64,000 nt of DNA, from the NCBI GenBank assembly GCA_018136815.1, contig CM030932.1:8370001-8434000 (forward strand), given 5' to 3'. Below are positions 33,061 through 43,863 of this stretch, piece by piece. The position numbers and the translations under genes are program-made. This DNA comes from Isochrysis galbana (Eukaryota > Haptophyta > Isochrysidales > Isochrysidaceae). Under the pieces are notes generated by a model. That model was not told the DNA's origin, made no database searches, and saw nothing but the letters and a program-made list of their open reading frames with translations. The stretch's first letter is position 1. Every line of letters starts with the position of its first letter.

Positions 33061-33802
33061 AGGCGAGAAGCGCTCAATCACCATCACCCACCGCATGGAA
33101 AAGCGTTCAATCACCATCAGCCTACACGTGGAACGCGCTCAATCACCATCACCCACCGCATGGAAAAGCGTTCAATCACCATCAGCCTACACGTGGAACG
33201 CGTTCAATCGCCATCACCCCCACCGCATGGAAAAGCGTTCAATCGCGGAAGATCGTGGGGATCATGAGGGTAGCGCTATCCAACCCACTCGTTTGGCAAG
33301 AGGGTATGCTGGCGATGTCAGCCTGAACGAAGGGGTCCGATTTACCTGACTTTTTGTGACGTTCAAAGATCTCCCGAAATAATCTTTTTCCAGTCTTCAT
33401 AACTGATACTTGAGTGATCGTCAGTCTTCCGCGTAGACGGTTTAGGTTGCCCTTTATGCTTTTCCTTTGTGAGTATTTTTGTCGTGGAATTGCGTTCAGT
33501 ATTGTTGTGTTTCTCCGGATTGGGGCGACCAAGAATGCGGTTGCATAAGTTATGATACATGATCGAATCGGGAGGTGGTCTTACACATTTTGTACAATTT
33601 TTTTGTGAGAGTGTAGGAGAGCAAACGCCCTCCGCCTCCCGCCATGGTCTCGTCTGCCTTGTGGCACCGAGGAGGAAGGGCGCGCTTATGCCCGCATAGC
33701 GCCTTCGTACATAACGTTAGCTTTTACGCATCGCCAAAGCCTGTAGGCCTAGGTATTTCGTGGCGGATCCCAAACAAACGTTGCTGAGCGTTAGAGAGTG
33801 TG
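33061..33802. mobile_element. Iteron element, internally deleted copy
   Basis: Starts AGGCGAGAAGCGCTCAATC and matches 45273-45986 almost base for base, then jumps at 33762/33763 to the sequence found at 46671-46710 (GCGGATCCCAA...GAGAGTGTG). The 684 bp present in the 45-kb copy are missing. It carries five full CG(C/T)TCAATC(A/G)CCATCA iterons (33070-33215) and a minus-strand remnant of the Cys-rich ORF (33363-33640) disrupted by a shorter T-run. Confidence 0.75.
33363..33640 (-). pseudogene. Cys-rich ORF of the iteron element, frameshifted
   Basis: Matches the 94-residue frame at 45586-45870 (MYHNLCNRILGRPNPEKHN, later RKTDDHSSIS), but the stretch coding the KKCTKCGRPPPDS segment is out of frame because the T-run here is shorter. 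Confidence 0.6.
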
Positions 33803-33824
33803 GCGCCCTCGCGAGGGGGAAGTC

Positions 33825-34235
33825 GATGCGCATACGCACGGCGTGCTCAATGATTGCAAGTAATCACATGTGCTGCGTAAACGAAACGCAATCACACTTT
33901 GTTCCGCCCGTCCTCCGCGCCCAGAGTTCCCCCGCGAAAAGAGTGAACGCACGGCGTGCACCTTCCTGGAAGTTGCTATGCGCACGCACGGCGCCCCCGC
34001 GGGGGGTGCGCCGGTGCACATCGCGCCGTGCCCACGCACGGCGTGCACATGTGATTGCAAGTCATCACAGGCGCTGTGTAACGAAACATCTCTTATATGG
34101 CCAGTTTACGTAGTTGTGGGCCGCAGGGGCTACACACATGGAACGGGTTGACATGCGCGAGCACGGCGTATCCGCGGGGGGACCGATGCACATCGCGCCG
34201 TGCCCATGCACGGTATGCACCGATGTGATTAGCGA
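33825..34235 (+). repeat. Interspersed repeat with GCACGGCG..CCCGCGGGG core
   Basis: Two to three copies: TGATTGCAAGT(A/C)ATCACA at 33852 and 34052, and GCACGGCG..CCGCGGGG at 33985 and 34155. The same core is at 4975-5125 on the other strand. Confidence 0.6.
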
Positions 34236-34527
34236 AGAAGCTTTGACGGCCTCTCTCTCTTATAATTTTAACAAGATCTAATGTTAAACAACTACAATAC
34301 AACTGTGGACATTTGATCGCTCAATTCGACTGATGTCCCACTATTGACGGAACGACACCTTGTCGAAAAAGTCGTCAAGTGCGATGTGCAGGTCCCTAGA
34401 TGTGTGGATCTGGGATTTGGGTCCCAATCAATGGGCCCCGGATGTGTGCTAGCTGGGTGTATTGGGAACATTCTACTGAAACAATCTTCAAGAATTTCCT
34501 CATCTCCGAGCTCCGAGATGGTCATTT

Positions 34528-34794
34528 TTACCCCTCATAATCATAACATATACTATTTGACCGCACTAGTAGGGGGAAATGCGAAATGCTTCGTTCCGCA
34601 TCTAGCAGACATTTGACATTTGGATAGGTCTCTGTGAAGCGGATATCTTGGAAATGTCCCGAGACATTTGGGGGAGCCTCAAGGGTGGCGGCGAGCGCGA
34701 ACACCTGTTGAACTATCGTTATAATGTTGGCGCGTATCCATTGATTGCACCGTTGGCGCGAAGGATTTGAGGCATACAAAACCTTATCCTCCAT
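34528..34794 (-). CDS. Short unknown ORF
   Basis: An 88-residue frame from ATG 34794: MEDKVLYASNPSRQRCNQWI, then IITIVQQVFALAATLEAPPN and GHFQDIRFTETYPNVKC. Its composition looks protein-like and amphipathic, but I recognise no family. It may be one exon of a larger gene; no convincing partner exon was found. Confidence 0.25.
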   Translation of the reverse strand: MEDKVLYASNPSRQRCNQWIRANIITIVQQVFALAATLEAPPNVSGHFQDIRFTETYPNVKCLLDAERSISHFPLLVRSNSICYDYEG

Positions 34795-34975
34795 GGCCCG
34801 TGCAGCAAGTCGTGTCGCGCGGGGCTTGTTGCCACTATTGTCGGTGTCTGTGTGCTATTAGTGATGGGGAGAGATGCTGACATAGAGAGGACAAGGGGAG
34901 GGCAGGGGTCACCACCATTGCTACGTGCACACCGCTCTCGGAAGTCTTGACACCCCTTCTACCCCACCCTATTGC

Positions 34976-35662
34976 TCAAGAGCTGTCTTGCGCAAAGCCG
35001 CCTGGAAATGCAAGCCAAGCCACAGCACCACCACTTCTGGTGAGAGCTTGCGCGCTCATATCCCCAAAAGCCTGAATGCGCAGGTCTGAGAGGCCAGCGT
35101 TGCGATACAATTTGACCTCTTCATCCTCACAGAGAGCATAGCGTTGGGCAAGCACCTGCCATGCGGAAGCTGCAGCGCGAAACGTGCCCTGACCCAGCAC
35201 AGAATGCCCAGGCCGAGGGCGCCCGATAGAAACAGCTCTGACAGCTTCTGCAGCCTCGTCGCCAAACTCTGCTGCGAGCTTTGTCTCATCAATGAGGGCT
35301 ACTGATGCGCACAGCCCATGTAATGGAGCAAGTGCCATTGGCTTGCTCCCGTTAGCAAGCACACTCGTCAGCAGATTCTTGGCTGTATTGAACGGCAGCG
35401 CATCGTGAACGACAAGCTCGTACATTACATTTGATGGTGCGACAGTGAGCCCAGCGAGCTCAACATCTGGTGCCTCAGCGTGCCGTAGAGAGAACCTTCT
35501 CGCTCCGCCAGCTTTGTGCTCCTCCGTCACTTGCGCTACCTCTGCCAAGCGACGCAGCTTCTCCTGTTCTACTTCCATTGCCGATGCCTCTGACCAGACG
35601 TGACGCGTCGTCCTATGCGCCCTTAGCCTGCGCGAGGCCGACGATCTGCCGAACCGCAGCAT
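34976..35662 (-). CDS. Unknown protein with mitochondrial-type presequence
   Basis: 228 residues, single exon, ATG 35662. The first 24 residues (MLRFGRSSASRRLRAHRTTR) are rich in Arg/Ser/Ala and lack acidic residues, as in mitochondrial presequences. The mature part is an Ala/Leu-rich alpha/beta-looking sequence: VAPSNVMYELVVHDALPFN, KNLLTSVLANGSKPMALAPL, SIGRPRPGHSVLGQGTFRAA and LIDETKLAAEFGDEAAEAV. No family recognised. Codon use and the absence of repeats support a real gene. Confidence 0.55.
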   Translation of the reverse strand: MLRFGRSSASRRLRAHRTTRHVWSEASAMEVEQEKLRRLAEVAQVTEEHKAGGARRFSLRHAEAPDVELAGLTVAPSNVMYELVVHDALPFNTAKNLLTSVLANGSKPMALAPLHGLCASVALIDETKLAAEFGDEAAEAVRAVSIGRPRPGHSVLGQGTFRAAASAWQVLAQRYALCEDEEVKLYRNAGLSDLRIQAFGDMSAQALTRSGGAVAWLAFPGGFAQDSS

Positions 35663-35868
35663 CGCCGCAGCCGGCCGGACCGAGCGAGCGGGAGGCCGCA
35701 GAGAGAGAGGCTCCCTCGTTCGCTCCTCACCTAAAATAGAATTCCAAGGAGAAACAAAAGCGTTCTTTCAAAGTTCAATGAAGGTTGAATGAATAGCCCG
35801 AGGTTGTTGGAACCCTGGATGGGAAATACAATACGTACTTATTTACCGTTCACACTATGAATAGCTTA

Positions 35869-36132
35869 CAAGTAGGTGGTAAAAAATACGCGCATTCACT
35901 TTTTGTAGTTGACGGGTGTTCATTGTCGTGCGCCGTGGGTCAGGTTAGGTGTTCGCGGCGCAGCCGCAGGTGCATTTCGTTGTTTCGCTTGGTTGACCGC
36001 CGCGTTTACACGGGGCGAGGAAATTTTCAGGAGTCAGGAGTTTTGACAGTGTTCACTTTGGGGGTCAAGGGAGTAGTGTAGGTGTTAACAATGTTCAAAC
36101 GGTGAAGTGACCTTTCTTTACCACCTACTTGT
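35869..36132. mobile_element. Tc1/mariner-type MITE
   Basis: Perfect terminal inverted repeats, CAAGTAGGTGGTAAA (35869-35883) and TTTACCACCTACTTG (36118-36132), each flanked by TA, the target duplication of Tc1/mariner elements. Weaker inverted similarity continues inward. 264 bp, no ORF, so non-autonomous. Confidence 0.75.
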
Positions 36133-36277
36133 AGCCTCGTGTTCGGGTAGATAGGTGAAATGGCTTGTCGCCTCGAGTACTCCTTTCTTCTCGCATCTAC
36201 AAATACTCCCTCGACGAGGAGACGAGGAGGCGACTCTCTCGTAGAGTAGTAGAGATCCGCAGTTAGAGAAGAAATTT

Positions 36278-37000
36278 ATGCTAGAGTACATGACGTTTCA
36301 CATTCCTCTTCCGATGAGCGAGTGGGAAGTCCAAGGCCGAGCCGAGCCGACTGGCGGCTCAACACGCAAGCCGGCGATGAGCAGCAACGGCACGAGGAGC
36401 GGGGCGAGCGAACTGGTGGGCCCGCGGTGTTTCGACGACCCTAGCATGGCCCACATGGCACCTGAGATCACGCGCTATAATCAGCTGCACAATGATCTAC
36501 ATGTCGTCCGTGATGCGCTGAACAATCCAGCAGCCATGGTACGCCGTGAGCCCAACTCTCCCAACAAGCTTTGCGGCTGAGAATGGGTTCCTATCCTTCA
36601 ATTCCTTCTCCGACATCTCACGTCTATTGCGTATGAACAGGTACAAGATATGAGTGCATCACATCTCCGTGCTGCAAGGGCAACTGCGGGGTATCGGCCA
36701 ACAAGCAACAGGACTGCATCGCTGCTCGAGATCTTCACTCCACCCACAACCATATCAGCTTTGAGTGACAAGACAAACCCAATACACTTTGCGCCAGCCA
36801 CTGGCCTAGCGTCGTGGCGCGGGCTCGAGCAGACCGCCAAAGAGCGTGAGTTAGTCCAGAATCTGCCTGATGACTTCAGCACTGGATGGCCATCGCAACC
36901 ATCGGGTACTCCAGCATTCAACGTTGGGGCAGTCATCGGTGAGAAACCTGGGCGTGGGCCTAGTCTTGAGGCAATAAGCCCACCCAAGCCACGCAGATAG
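36278..37000 (+). CDS. Unknown two-exon protein
   Basis: Exons 36278-36538 and 36641-37000; 102-nt GT-AG intron (donor CATG|GTACGC, acceptor GAACAG|GTACAA), both in phase 0. About 206 residues. Exon 1: MTFHIPLPMSEWEVQGRAEP, then EITRYNQLHNDLHVVRDAL. Exon 2: GYRPTSNRTASLLEIFTPPT and NLPDDFSTGWPSQPS. No membrane segment, no signal peptide, no recognised domain. The first ATG (36278) is chosen; 36290 is also possible. Gene reality rests on phase-consistent splicing and non-repetitive composition. Confidence 0.5.
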
Positions 37001-37401
37001 TCAATATGGACCACCAGGCCTCGACCACTCACGATGCATCAACATGTAGAAGGCGGAGGAACCTATGCGCCAAGTGTATGGAACCATACTTCCGCTGCGC
37101 TAATTCCCCAGATATTTGGGCGATGTCCGAGGGGCATGAGCTCTCTTGACGGTTCAACAATGCACGGGTACTCTCAGTGCACCAATGCTCTGGCGCTCGT
37201 CAAAGTCAACCATCTGCATGTTAATTAACTCCCAGTACTTGCATCTGTGCGGTGTCGATGCGTATGCATGCAATAGGTAGTATGGGTATGGACGTCCATA
37301 ATGCACAATGCCTGGTGTGACTCGGAGGAGCGAGATGGGTTGACTATCTACGGTGGGAGGTGGAGACTGGGATGTAGGATGGAATGTAACGTGCACCAGA
37401 C

Positions 37402-37590
37402 AAAAAAACTTTTAGGTAGTATATTATTCTCGCCGCGCACGCGACTTTGGAACCACTACTTCCACGCATGCGCTCTACACCCCCACTCCCCCGGCCTAGA
37501 GTTGGGTCACAAGTTTTCCCCCTGCCTCTCCCCCCGCGCAATCCGAAGTGGGAGCGGAACGATGGCGACCGACCCAGCTCGACGATGAGG
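37402..37590 (-). mobile_element. LINE 3' end fragment
   Basis: The plus A-run 37402-37408 followed by CTTTTAGGTAGTATATTATTCTCGCCGCGC is the reverse complement of the LINE terminus. The segment CGGAACGATGGCGACCGACC recurs at 10592. Confidence 0.5.
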
Positions 37591-37860
37591 AGGACGTCGG
37601 GGAGAAACCGGATGCCGTCATGTCCACGGCCGACAACATCTGTGAGCTGTTGTATTCCTGCCCATCTGAAGGCTGTAGGCATGAATATTCGTGTAAGGTA
37701 CGCGCTCACAATTACAATTGAACAGTTCCCCGTGTTGTCACTGACGCACAAGACACACAGATTCGGATTCCCCATGGTCTCAAGTCCAGGTTTGCAGATT
37801 TTGGTCTCGAAATTTGCGATTCGACTTTTGTTTTTGCTGTTACTATAATTGTTGGCTCGT

Positions 37861-38260
37861 TTAAGGTAATAAACCGGCATGACTTCGACTTCTCGTTCTG
37901 CGGTCACCCTGCGAGACTCTCTCTCCCTCTCTCTCCGTCCTCCTCTCTTCGGCCGACGGAGGGAAGATTCGTCCAAAACATTCTCCGGTCCCAAGATATC
38001 TCGTGGGGGGTCTCTCCGCGCTCCTCCGCGAGGGAAAGGACGCGATCTCGCTCCGAGATTGGCCTCGCGCCCTCCCACGCTGCCCCGCCATGCCCTCGGT
38101 CCCTCGCCCCGCCCCCGCGGCAGGTTCTTCCTCTCGGCTAGCCATCCGTCGCCTCCGGCCGTTATATTATTCCCCCCCCGCGCGCGAGGTTCTTCTCCTC
38201 CGCGCGCTTTTCGTTTCCTCCGGCCGTCGTTCGCCCCCCCCGCGCGCACTGTTCCCCCAG
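37861..38260. other. Low-complexity GC-rich stretch
   Basis: Arg/Ser/Pro-coding in several frames on both strands, poly-C runs; no family resemblance. Probably repeat-derived. Confidence 0.35.
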
Positions 38261-38261
38261 A

Positions 38262-38440
38262 GTGAGAATGAGAGCTTCTTAGGTCCGAGGTAGACACGGG
38301 AGACTACAACGAGTGGACTCAAAAAGTCTGAGGACACAGACCCACACAAACTAAACCAAACGGGGCGAAAACTAACCACACCTGGACGGACGGCCAGGCG
38401 TCGGCACCAGGGCAACTTAGCAACGCCGACGCTCCGCGCC
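38262..38440 (+). repeat. Interspersed repeat D, copy 2
   Basis: Matches 19220-19385 in the same orientation (GAGAGCTTCTTAGGTCC ... GGACGGACGGCCAGGCGTCG). Confidence 0.65.
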
Positions 38441-38559
38441 TGACACCGACGCCTCCTCCACCTCGGACGACAGAAACGACACAACCCTTCTGGCCGAAGC
38501 AGAGGTTGCGCAACGCCTCTCGACTGCAACGACCGCGTCGAGCTACAGTGGCTTGAGCT

Positions 38560-38940
38560 CGACGAGTGGTGCGGTGCGTTCGCCGACACTGCCCTACTGA
38601 CCCACTCTCTCCCTGGCAGGCACGCCTGCCTCGCGCGTCCTGGCCTGTCGTGGCGTCGTGGCCAGCCCATCGCTCCAACCCCCCCTCCCCCCCTGGTCGA
38701 CAGGCAGACAGGTGCAGAGTGGGGGCCCCAGAGGCCCAGGAGCGCCAGCGAGGGAGAGGCAGGGGAGGCCAGGGCCCAGTCCCAGTCCCAGCCTCCTCTG
38801 CCCCCAGAGCGAGCTGGCCTCTCGGAGCCTCCAGGGGTCGCCAGGGGCAGCTGCAGGCCTGCCGCAGGCGCGCCATCGCGCGTGCCGCAGGAGAGGGGAG
38901 AGAGAGCGCGGAGAAGGGGGTGGGCGGAGCGAGAGCTCCG
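38560..38940 (+). mobile_element. Hairpin-retroposon body, headless fragment
   Basis: Matches 21440-21730 (CAGGCACGCCTG, GGCCTGTCGTGGC, GAGGGAGAGGCAGGGG). It lacks the hairpin head and is joined to repeat D on its left. Confidence 0.6.
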
Positions 38941-39107
38941 CTCACCGAAAAATAGGTAAGTCCCGCACCTGTTTACTGTTTACAGGATAAGTCGGGGCTG
39001 AGACCGCCGCCCACTCGGAGACACAGGAGGAAGGGGGGGAATGATCACCGGGGGGGGGCGCGGGCCACCGGACCATATCTAAGCCCTTTTCCCCTATCCC
39101 CCTAGTA

Positions 39108-39241
39108 GTGCTAGTGCACGGGGGGAGTCGCCTTATGGCGGGGGGAGAAGGGCCGGGGAAGTGGGGGTGTAGAAAGTTTCCTACGTGAGTAGAAAGTAGA
39201 GGGTCCACGGCCGCGTGTGCGGTGAGACTATTAAAAGGTTT
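39108..39241 (+). mobile_element. LINE-type 3' end fragment
   Basis: Near-identical to 22600-22720, ending GAGACTATTAAAAGGTTT. Confidence 0.6.
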
Positions 39242-39506
39242 ATTATCGTATGATTCCGGAGTGTTTACGTTAGTTTTCTGAGCCCAAGGTCGTTGGGTTT
39301 TGGGTTTTTCGTGAGTGATTTTGTAGCAACTTCGTCGAGTCCCACCGTGTTCCCAAGCGAGTCCCCCCGAGTTCCCGAGTCTATACCCCGAGTCAACGAG
39401 TCAATACAAGTCAAGCACGCGCCTAAGCCATCCCCAGTCGCCTGCCACCACCTCCCACAAGCCTCCTTCCGCACTTCCGCGCCCTCCGTGGGTCATGCGT
39501 CGTGCG

Positions 39507-39843
39507 TCGATCACCATGCCCGTAGTCACCCCCGAGGAAAGCTCCATGAGCTCCCCGCAAGAACCGCATTCCGCGCTAGCTGCCGGCGCGCCCTCGCAGG
39601 CAATCTCCAAGAGTGAGATCAGCCTTGCTCTGACACGAGCAGGGCTCGAGGGTGTTGCACAACTCCCTCGGCATGGGCGTGGTTACGATGCTGGGCAAGG
39701 GCACCCTCCATGGCCCGCACATGGTGCAAGTGCTCTTTGAGGGTGGGGATGGGGAGGGCACGACTGCAACGAGGGCACCGGTGTGGCTTCGCATCTCCGA
39801 TGTTCAGATCAGGTGCAGGTATGTCTGCGCCCAGCCTGTGTGA
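39507..39843 (+). pseudogene. Unknown ORF with frame change
   Basis: One frame reads MPVVTPEESSMSSPQEPHSA ... KSEISLALTRAGLEG. Just after this, the neighbouring frame becomes better coding: LHNSLGMGVVTMLGKGTLHG, then WLRISDVQIRC and a stop at 39841. A one-base frameshift or an intron near 39650 would link them. No family recognised; it sits among transposon debris, and an element origin is likely. Confidence 0.3.
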
Positions 39844-40342
39844 GGGGGGTCGTAAGGAGCGGATGAAGGGTGTGCCATCGGTCCGAGAGCTGAGCGCTCC
39901 CGCCCCCCCTCCTCAATGCGCTGTCTTAGGATCATGGTGAAAGTGACCATGAGAGCGACGTGTGCGACGTCGACGCTGACGTGGGGATGTGGGGCTGAAC
40001 ATTCCAATGCTCGCAGCGCATGAGCGCGACAGGAAGAGGAAGCACTTGCCCCCCATGGGTGTTCGTACAGCAAGACGAACCGCCGGTGGTGCTTTGCGCC
40101 GCACGCGGCGGGTGCTCGATGCACGCGTGCAGTTACAGGCTGGCTCCTAGAAACTCTTTACTAGCCAGAGGTCGTGCGTGACGACCACCAAGTGTTCGTC
40201 ATGCTGGCATCACCTCCTCGGCCACAAAGTTTGTTGGAGGCGCATCACTGGTGCACGCGCGAGCGGCGCACGATAATTATATAGTAGTACCAAAATAGAC
40301 GAGAGGGGTGTGACAAAAAAAGCAACCTCGAGTTGCACCTTC

Positions 40343-40552
40343 TTATTGGCAACGTGCATTGGCATTGGGCATTGGTTGCCATGCAGTCCTCTTCGCCCGC
40401 TTCGCAGGACTGTGCGCGCTCTGGCTTGCGCGCACTTGGCTGGGCGGGTCGTCGGCTCGTGCGCGCTTCCGTGACAGCGGCGTGTCCATGGACACATCGC
40501 CCGTGCTGGCGGCCATGACGGCAAGAGAGGAGGGAGTCGGCGAGCGCTCCAT
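40343..40552 (-). pseudogene. MERSP-type ORF behind a retroposon head
   Basis: ATG 40552 opens MERSPTPSSLAVMAAS, then DPPSQVRASQSAHSPAKRAK, 69 residues. A related frame starts at 56651 on the minus strand (MERAPLPSPSAAVP ... RQNDPPSQARTEATT). Both ATGs lie a few bases after a hairpin head (TCGTAAAACGA here). Possibly the ORF1 start of the element family. Basic and Ser/Pro-rich; no domain. Confidence 0.5.
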
Positions 40553-41101
40553 GCCCCTATATCGTTTTACGAAAGTGGCATATGAATCAAGTATAAACTT
40601 AGTTGGCATGAAGCAGCTATGAGCTATGATGTACCACTATTAAATCCCATCTCGAACCCTCTTCCCCAAGCAGCCAGCCAACACCAGCATCTCAATCAAT
40701 AGCCAGCCGGAGCTAGGAGTTGGAGTTGTGCGTGTGCTAGGTAAATTTTGCGCTATCTTTGTTATGCTGCGACATATCTTGATGCGCCCAAAGAGACAAT
40801 CAGTGTCAATTAAATTAGATAAAAGTAGCAGCGCGCGCGAAGGCACGCGCCATGCGTACCGGCGTGCGCTGTGCTACATTAGATGGCCGGTTATGACTAC
40901 AAACGCAGATTCAACTCAATTCATCAGCAACATCAGAATATGCACACGAGGCGTGCAGGATGTCACGACAGCCCTGCGAGAGCCCGGAGCGATCAAGTGA
41001 TTGTGAGAAACAAATGTCTACAAATCTCAATTCGACCTAGTCTTCAACAGTACCTTTCCACTGGAAAATGCCAACTGCTCTATGATTACGTGTTGTCTAG
41101 G

Positions 41102-41506
41102 TCACTTGACCGGAGGCGCAATGGCGAGCTCCTGGATGAAGTACTCTGCGGCTCCAGGGGTGAACTTGAAGTCTCTAAGGATGAGGAATGCGGTGCTGAA
41201 CTCCACAGCCGTTACGCCCTTACCATCAGAGAGGCCTTCTAGTATCGCACGAGCATCAGTCTTGCTGATGCGCCCGTCGCCTTGGCCAGAGACGGCGGCT
41301 CGAGCGAGTGAAAGAGCCTTCTTGTCCCGCCGGATGTTGTCGATGACTTCGTAGTAGTTCCGCCGAGAAGTGACAAGCAATGAGAGCGGCATGGCCCCTG
41401 CCTCGCATTTCTTCAGCGGCCAGGGTCGCCCACGCTGTGCTGTCACGAGCGAGTGGCAGACTGTCATGGCTCCAGCAGGGCGTAGCAGGAGGCCGGCGAG
41501 ATGCAT
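41102..41506 (-). CDS. Unknown small protein
   Basis: 134 residues from ATG 41506. The N-terminus MHLAGLLLRPAGAMTVCHSL is moderately hydrophobic and could be a targeting peptide. The conserved-looking core is RRNYYEVIDNIRRDKKALSL, AVSGQGDGRISKTDARAILE and DFKFTPGAAEYFIQELA. The 'DGRIS..DA..il..l.D......E..T......f..T..A' pattern occurs in small uncharacterised algal proteins. No catalytic motif. An upstream first exon cannot be excluded. Confidence 0.5.
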   Translation of the reverse strand: MHLAGLLLRPAGAMTVCHSLVTAQRGRPWPLKKCEAGAMPLSLLVTSRRNYYEVIDNIRRDKKALSLARAAVSGQGDGRISKTDARAILEGLSDGKGVTAVEFSTAFLILRDFKFTPGAAEYFIQELAIAPPVK

Positions 41507-42012
41507 CCGCGCGGAAGCCCCTGAATATTGTGAGAGGGCGACAGGAAGTGAGCCTGCTGCGTGCACCAGGGAGCGGAGGGTGGGTTGCTCGCTCGTGATG
41601 ACAGCGATGCTGCCGCCCGCGAGCGAGGGGTCTCACCGATGGGAGGTGGGATGGAGAAAGGGGAAGATGGGGGGAGAGAGGGGAAGACGGGGGGGGGAGA
41701 GAGAGAGAGAGAGACCATGGATCGATCTTTTCTAGAGTATCTGCCTGCGGCCGCAAAGCACGTGAGAGTCGATTCATATCCATCCATCGGAAAGGAAGGA
41801 CGGACGGAGGAAGAAGACCACGCCGCCCGCTTGTTACTACTTGAATGAAGCATACCTTTATTATGGGAAGAGTCTTTGGTGTGGACGTCTTCATGTGAAT
41901 TGTGTGAATAGAGGAGTGCGCGGAGGGAGAGAAAAGGGGGGCTGCCCCTCTGCAAGAGGGGGAGGGGGGGGGACGGAGCTCACGGCGTGGACGTCTCACC
42001 GGTTCGGCGCGA

Positions 42013-43863
42013 ATGCCGAAGGATTCGTACGTGATGCTGGGCGCTCCAAGCGTGGAGGAGATGATTCGGGAGGAGGCTGACAAGCGAGCAGCGTGCTCGA
42101 CGGCAGACTCCTTCTTCAGCCGCGGGCCCGTCTCGTGCTGCCCTGCTGCAATCTGCTGTCGCACGCTCTGCCGTGCTGCGTGTGCAGACCCCTGTGGCAA
42201 TTGCGCATTCGTGCTTCGCTTCCGCCCCGATCTGCGCTTTCTCAGCCCATGTACGCCAGCAGAGGTGCGCTTCGAGGCCATTGTGGCGACAATACGAAGC
42301 CTCTCGCAAACAGCGCCGCGAAGCATTGTAGTCATGCAAGCCATCACGGATCTGGCGGCCGCACAGCCATGCATGTGCCATCTGCTCGCGCACGTTTTCG
42401 GAGAAGGTGTTTCTTCCGCCCCAGCCTCTTCTGACGTGCTCGGCGGCTATTCAACCGACGGGCTCTTCTCAGAACGCGGGCTGTGGCTTTTCCCAAAGCA
42501 TTCGGCACGATACCCGACCGCATTCCCAAAAGGATTTCCAGAGACGTATCCGCGCCGCGTCTGCGTGGATTCGGATGGCCGATACACTTGTGGATGCTCA
42601 AACCAGAGGTGGTATCCTCAGGCTTGCGAAATGTGCTGTGGCTGCTGCGCCCCGGCTGGGCCTGCGCCTCCCCTTCCCTCTGTGGTGCAGCGAGTCATCC
42701 TGTATGTGCATGGAGGTGCGTTTGTGCTCACGAATGCAGAGACGTATCCCACAATGATTGGATTCGAGCTTGTGCGGCGCACTGGAGCTGCACTTTTGCT
42801 GCCGAATTTTGCGCGGCCACCGCACGCGCGTTTTCCTACCCAACTACTTGCCTTGTCGCTCTTGCTCAAGAAGTTGATTCGCCATTATGGAGCCCATCGA
42901 GTAGCTGTGGCTGGTGACTCGGCCGGGGCCAATCTCGCCGTGGGCGCAGTGCTCCATGTAGTCGCAGACGGGTATCCATCGCCGTGCTGCCTCCTGCTCA
43001 TTTCTCCGTGGATTGACTTATCGACCGACGCCGGCGCCGATACATCCATGCAGACGAATAAAGCAACCGACTTCTTGGTGCCAGACTTGGTCAATCTCTT
43101 CACGCGGGAATATCTCACGAGTCACTCGCATCGCAGCCGCAGCAAAGGTACGATTAGCACCGCCGATGGAAGAGAGAGCTCGTCTAACGCGTCTAGGCGA
43201 CAATAATGCGGGGGGAGTGGAGTTCCTGACCAAATTGTGTACATCCCCTCGGCACACTAATGTGTGCGTTCACTTGCGGCTCCACTTGCGCTTCGCTCCC
43301 AGGTCGACCGACGGAGATTGGCATTGATCTGGATCGAGAATCGCCTTCACGATCAATAGGACGCGACCCACGTGTGAGTCCTGTTCATGCTGGTAATGAA
43401 CTACGACATTTACCCCGCACGAAGCTTATTTATGGAAGCGGTGAGGTGTTGCATGATCAAATTGAACGAATGCAGGCAAGACTCGTTGAGGCCGGCGTGC
43501 AACTTGACCCATCGTACGTGGGCGTCAATATGCCTCACGTCTTTCCGATTTTTGCCACGCTTGCCTGGGGCCCAGGCCTACAGAGTTGCAATGAGTCGCC
43601 CCTGCATCCAGCTGTGGAGGCTCTCGACGAAGCAGAGCGGTTTCTGTGGGCTTCGTGGCATGACGCAGAAATTGCGAGTGTTGAAGGGCGCGTCAGCGCG
43701 GGCTCGCCCTTCGAATCCACGACGGCAAAGGAAGCTGGCGAAGTCGGGGGCTGTCTTAGTATATCCCCTCGAACAGTACCTTCCTCGCTTTGGAGACTTG
43801 GCACAGCTCCCTCGTCGCGGTTTGGCTTTGACGTCGGACGATCTACAAGTGCGCCACGGCTGA
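42013..43863 (+). CDS. Alpha/beta hydrolase of the hormone-sensitive-lipase (HSL) type
   Basis: Exons 42013-43147, 43303-43677 and, tentatively, 43760-43863; introns 43148-43302 (155 nt, AAAG|GTACGA ... CCCAG|GTCG) and 43678-43759 (82 nt, GCGA|GTGTTG ... CTTAG|TATA). About 537 residues. HGG oxyanion motif at residue 233 (LYVHGGAFV), nucleophile elbow GDSAG with Ser303, acid in GRDPRVSPVHA, and His in VNMPHVFP: the full triad of HSL-family esterases/lipases. The first 200 residues are Cys-rich (CGCSNQRWYPQACEMCCGCC) and unrecognised. With the second intron spliced the tail reads YPLEQYLPRFGDLAQLPRRG and stops at TGA 43861-43863, overlapping the ATG of the next gene. If it is retained, the frame runs straight into that gene, giving a fusion. 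Confidence 0.75.

Noticed and set aside
33070..33250. Regularly spaced repeats as a CRISPR array
   Set aside because: Spacers are two alternating identical sequences, not unique; eukaryotic context; no cas genes. They are iterons.
43260..43302. ATG 43260 as start of a 544-residue gene
   Set aside because: It lies inside the intron of the hydrolase; conserved hydrolase sequence continues across the junction.
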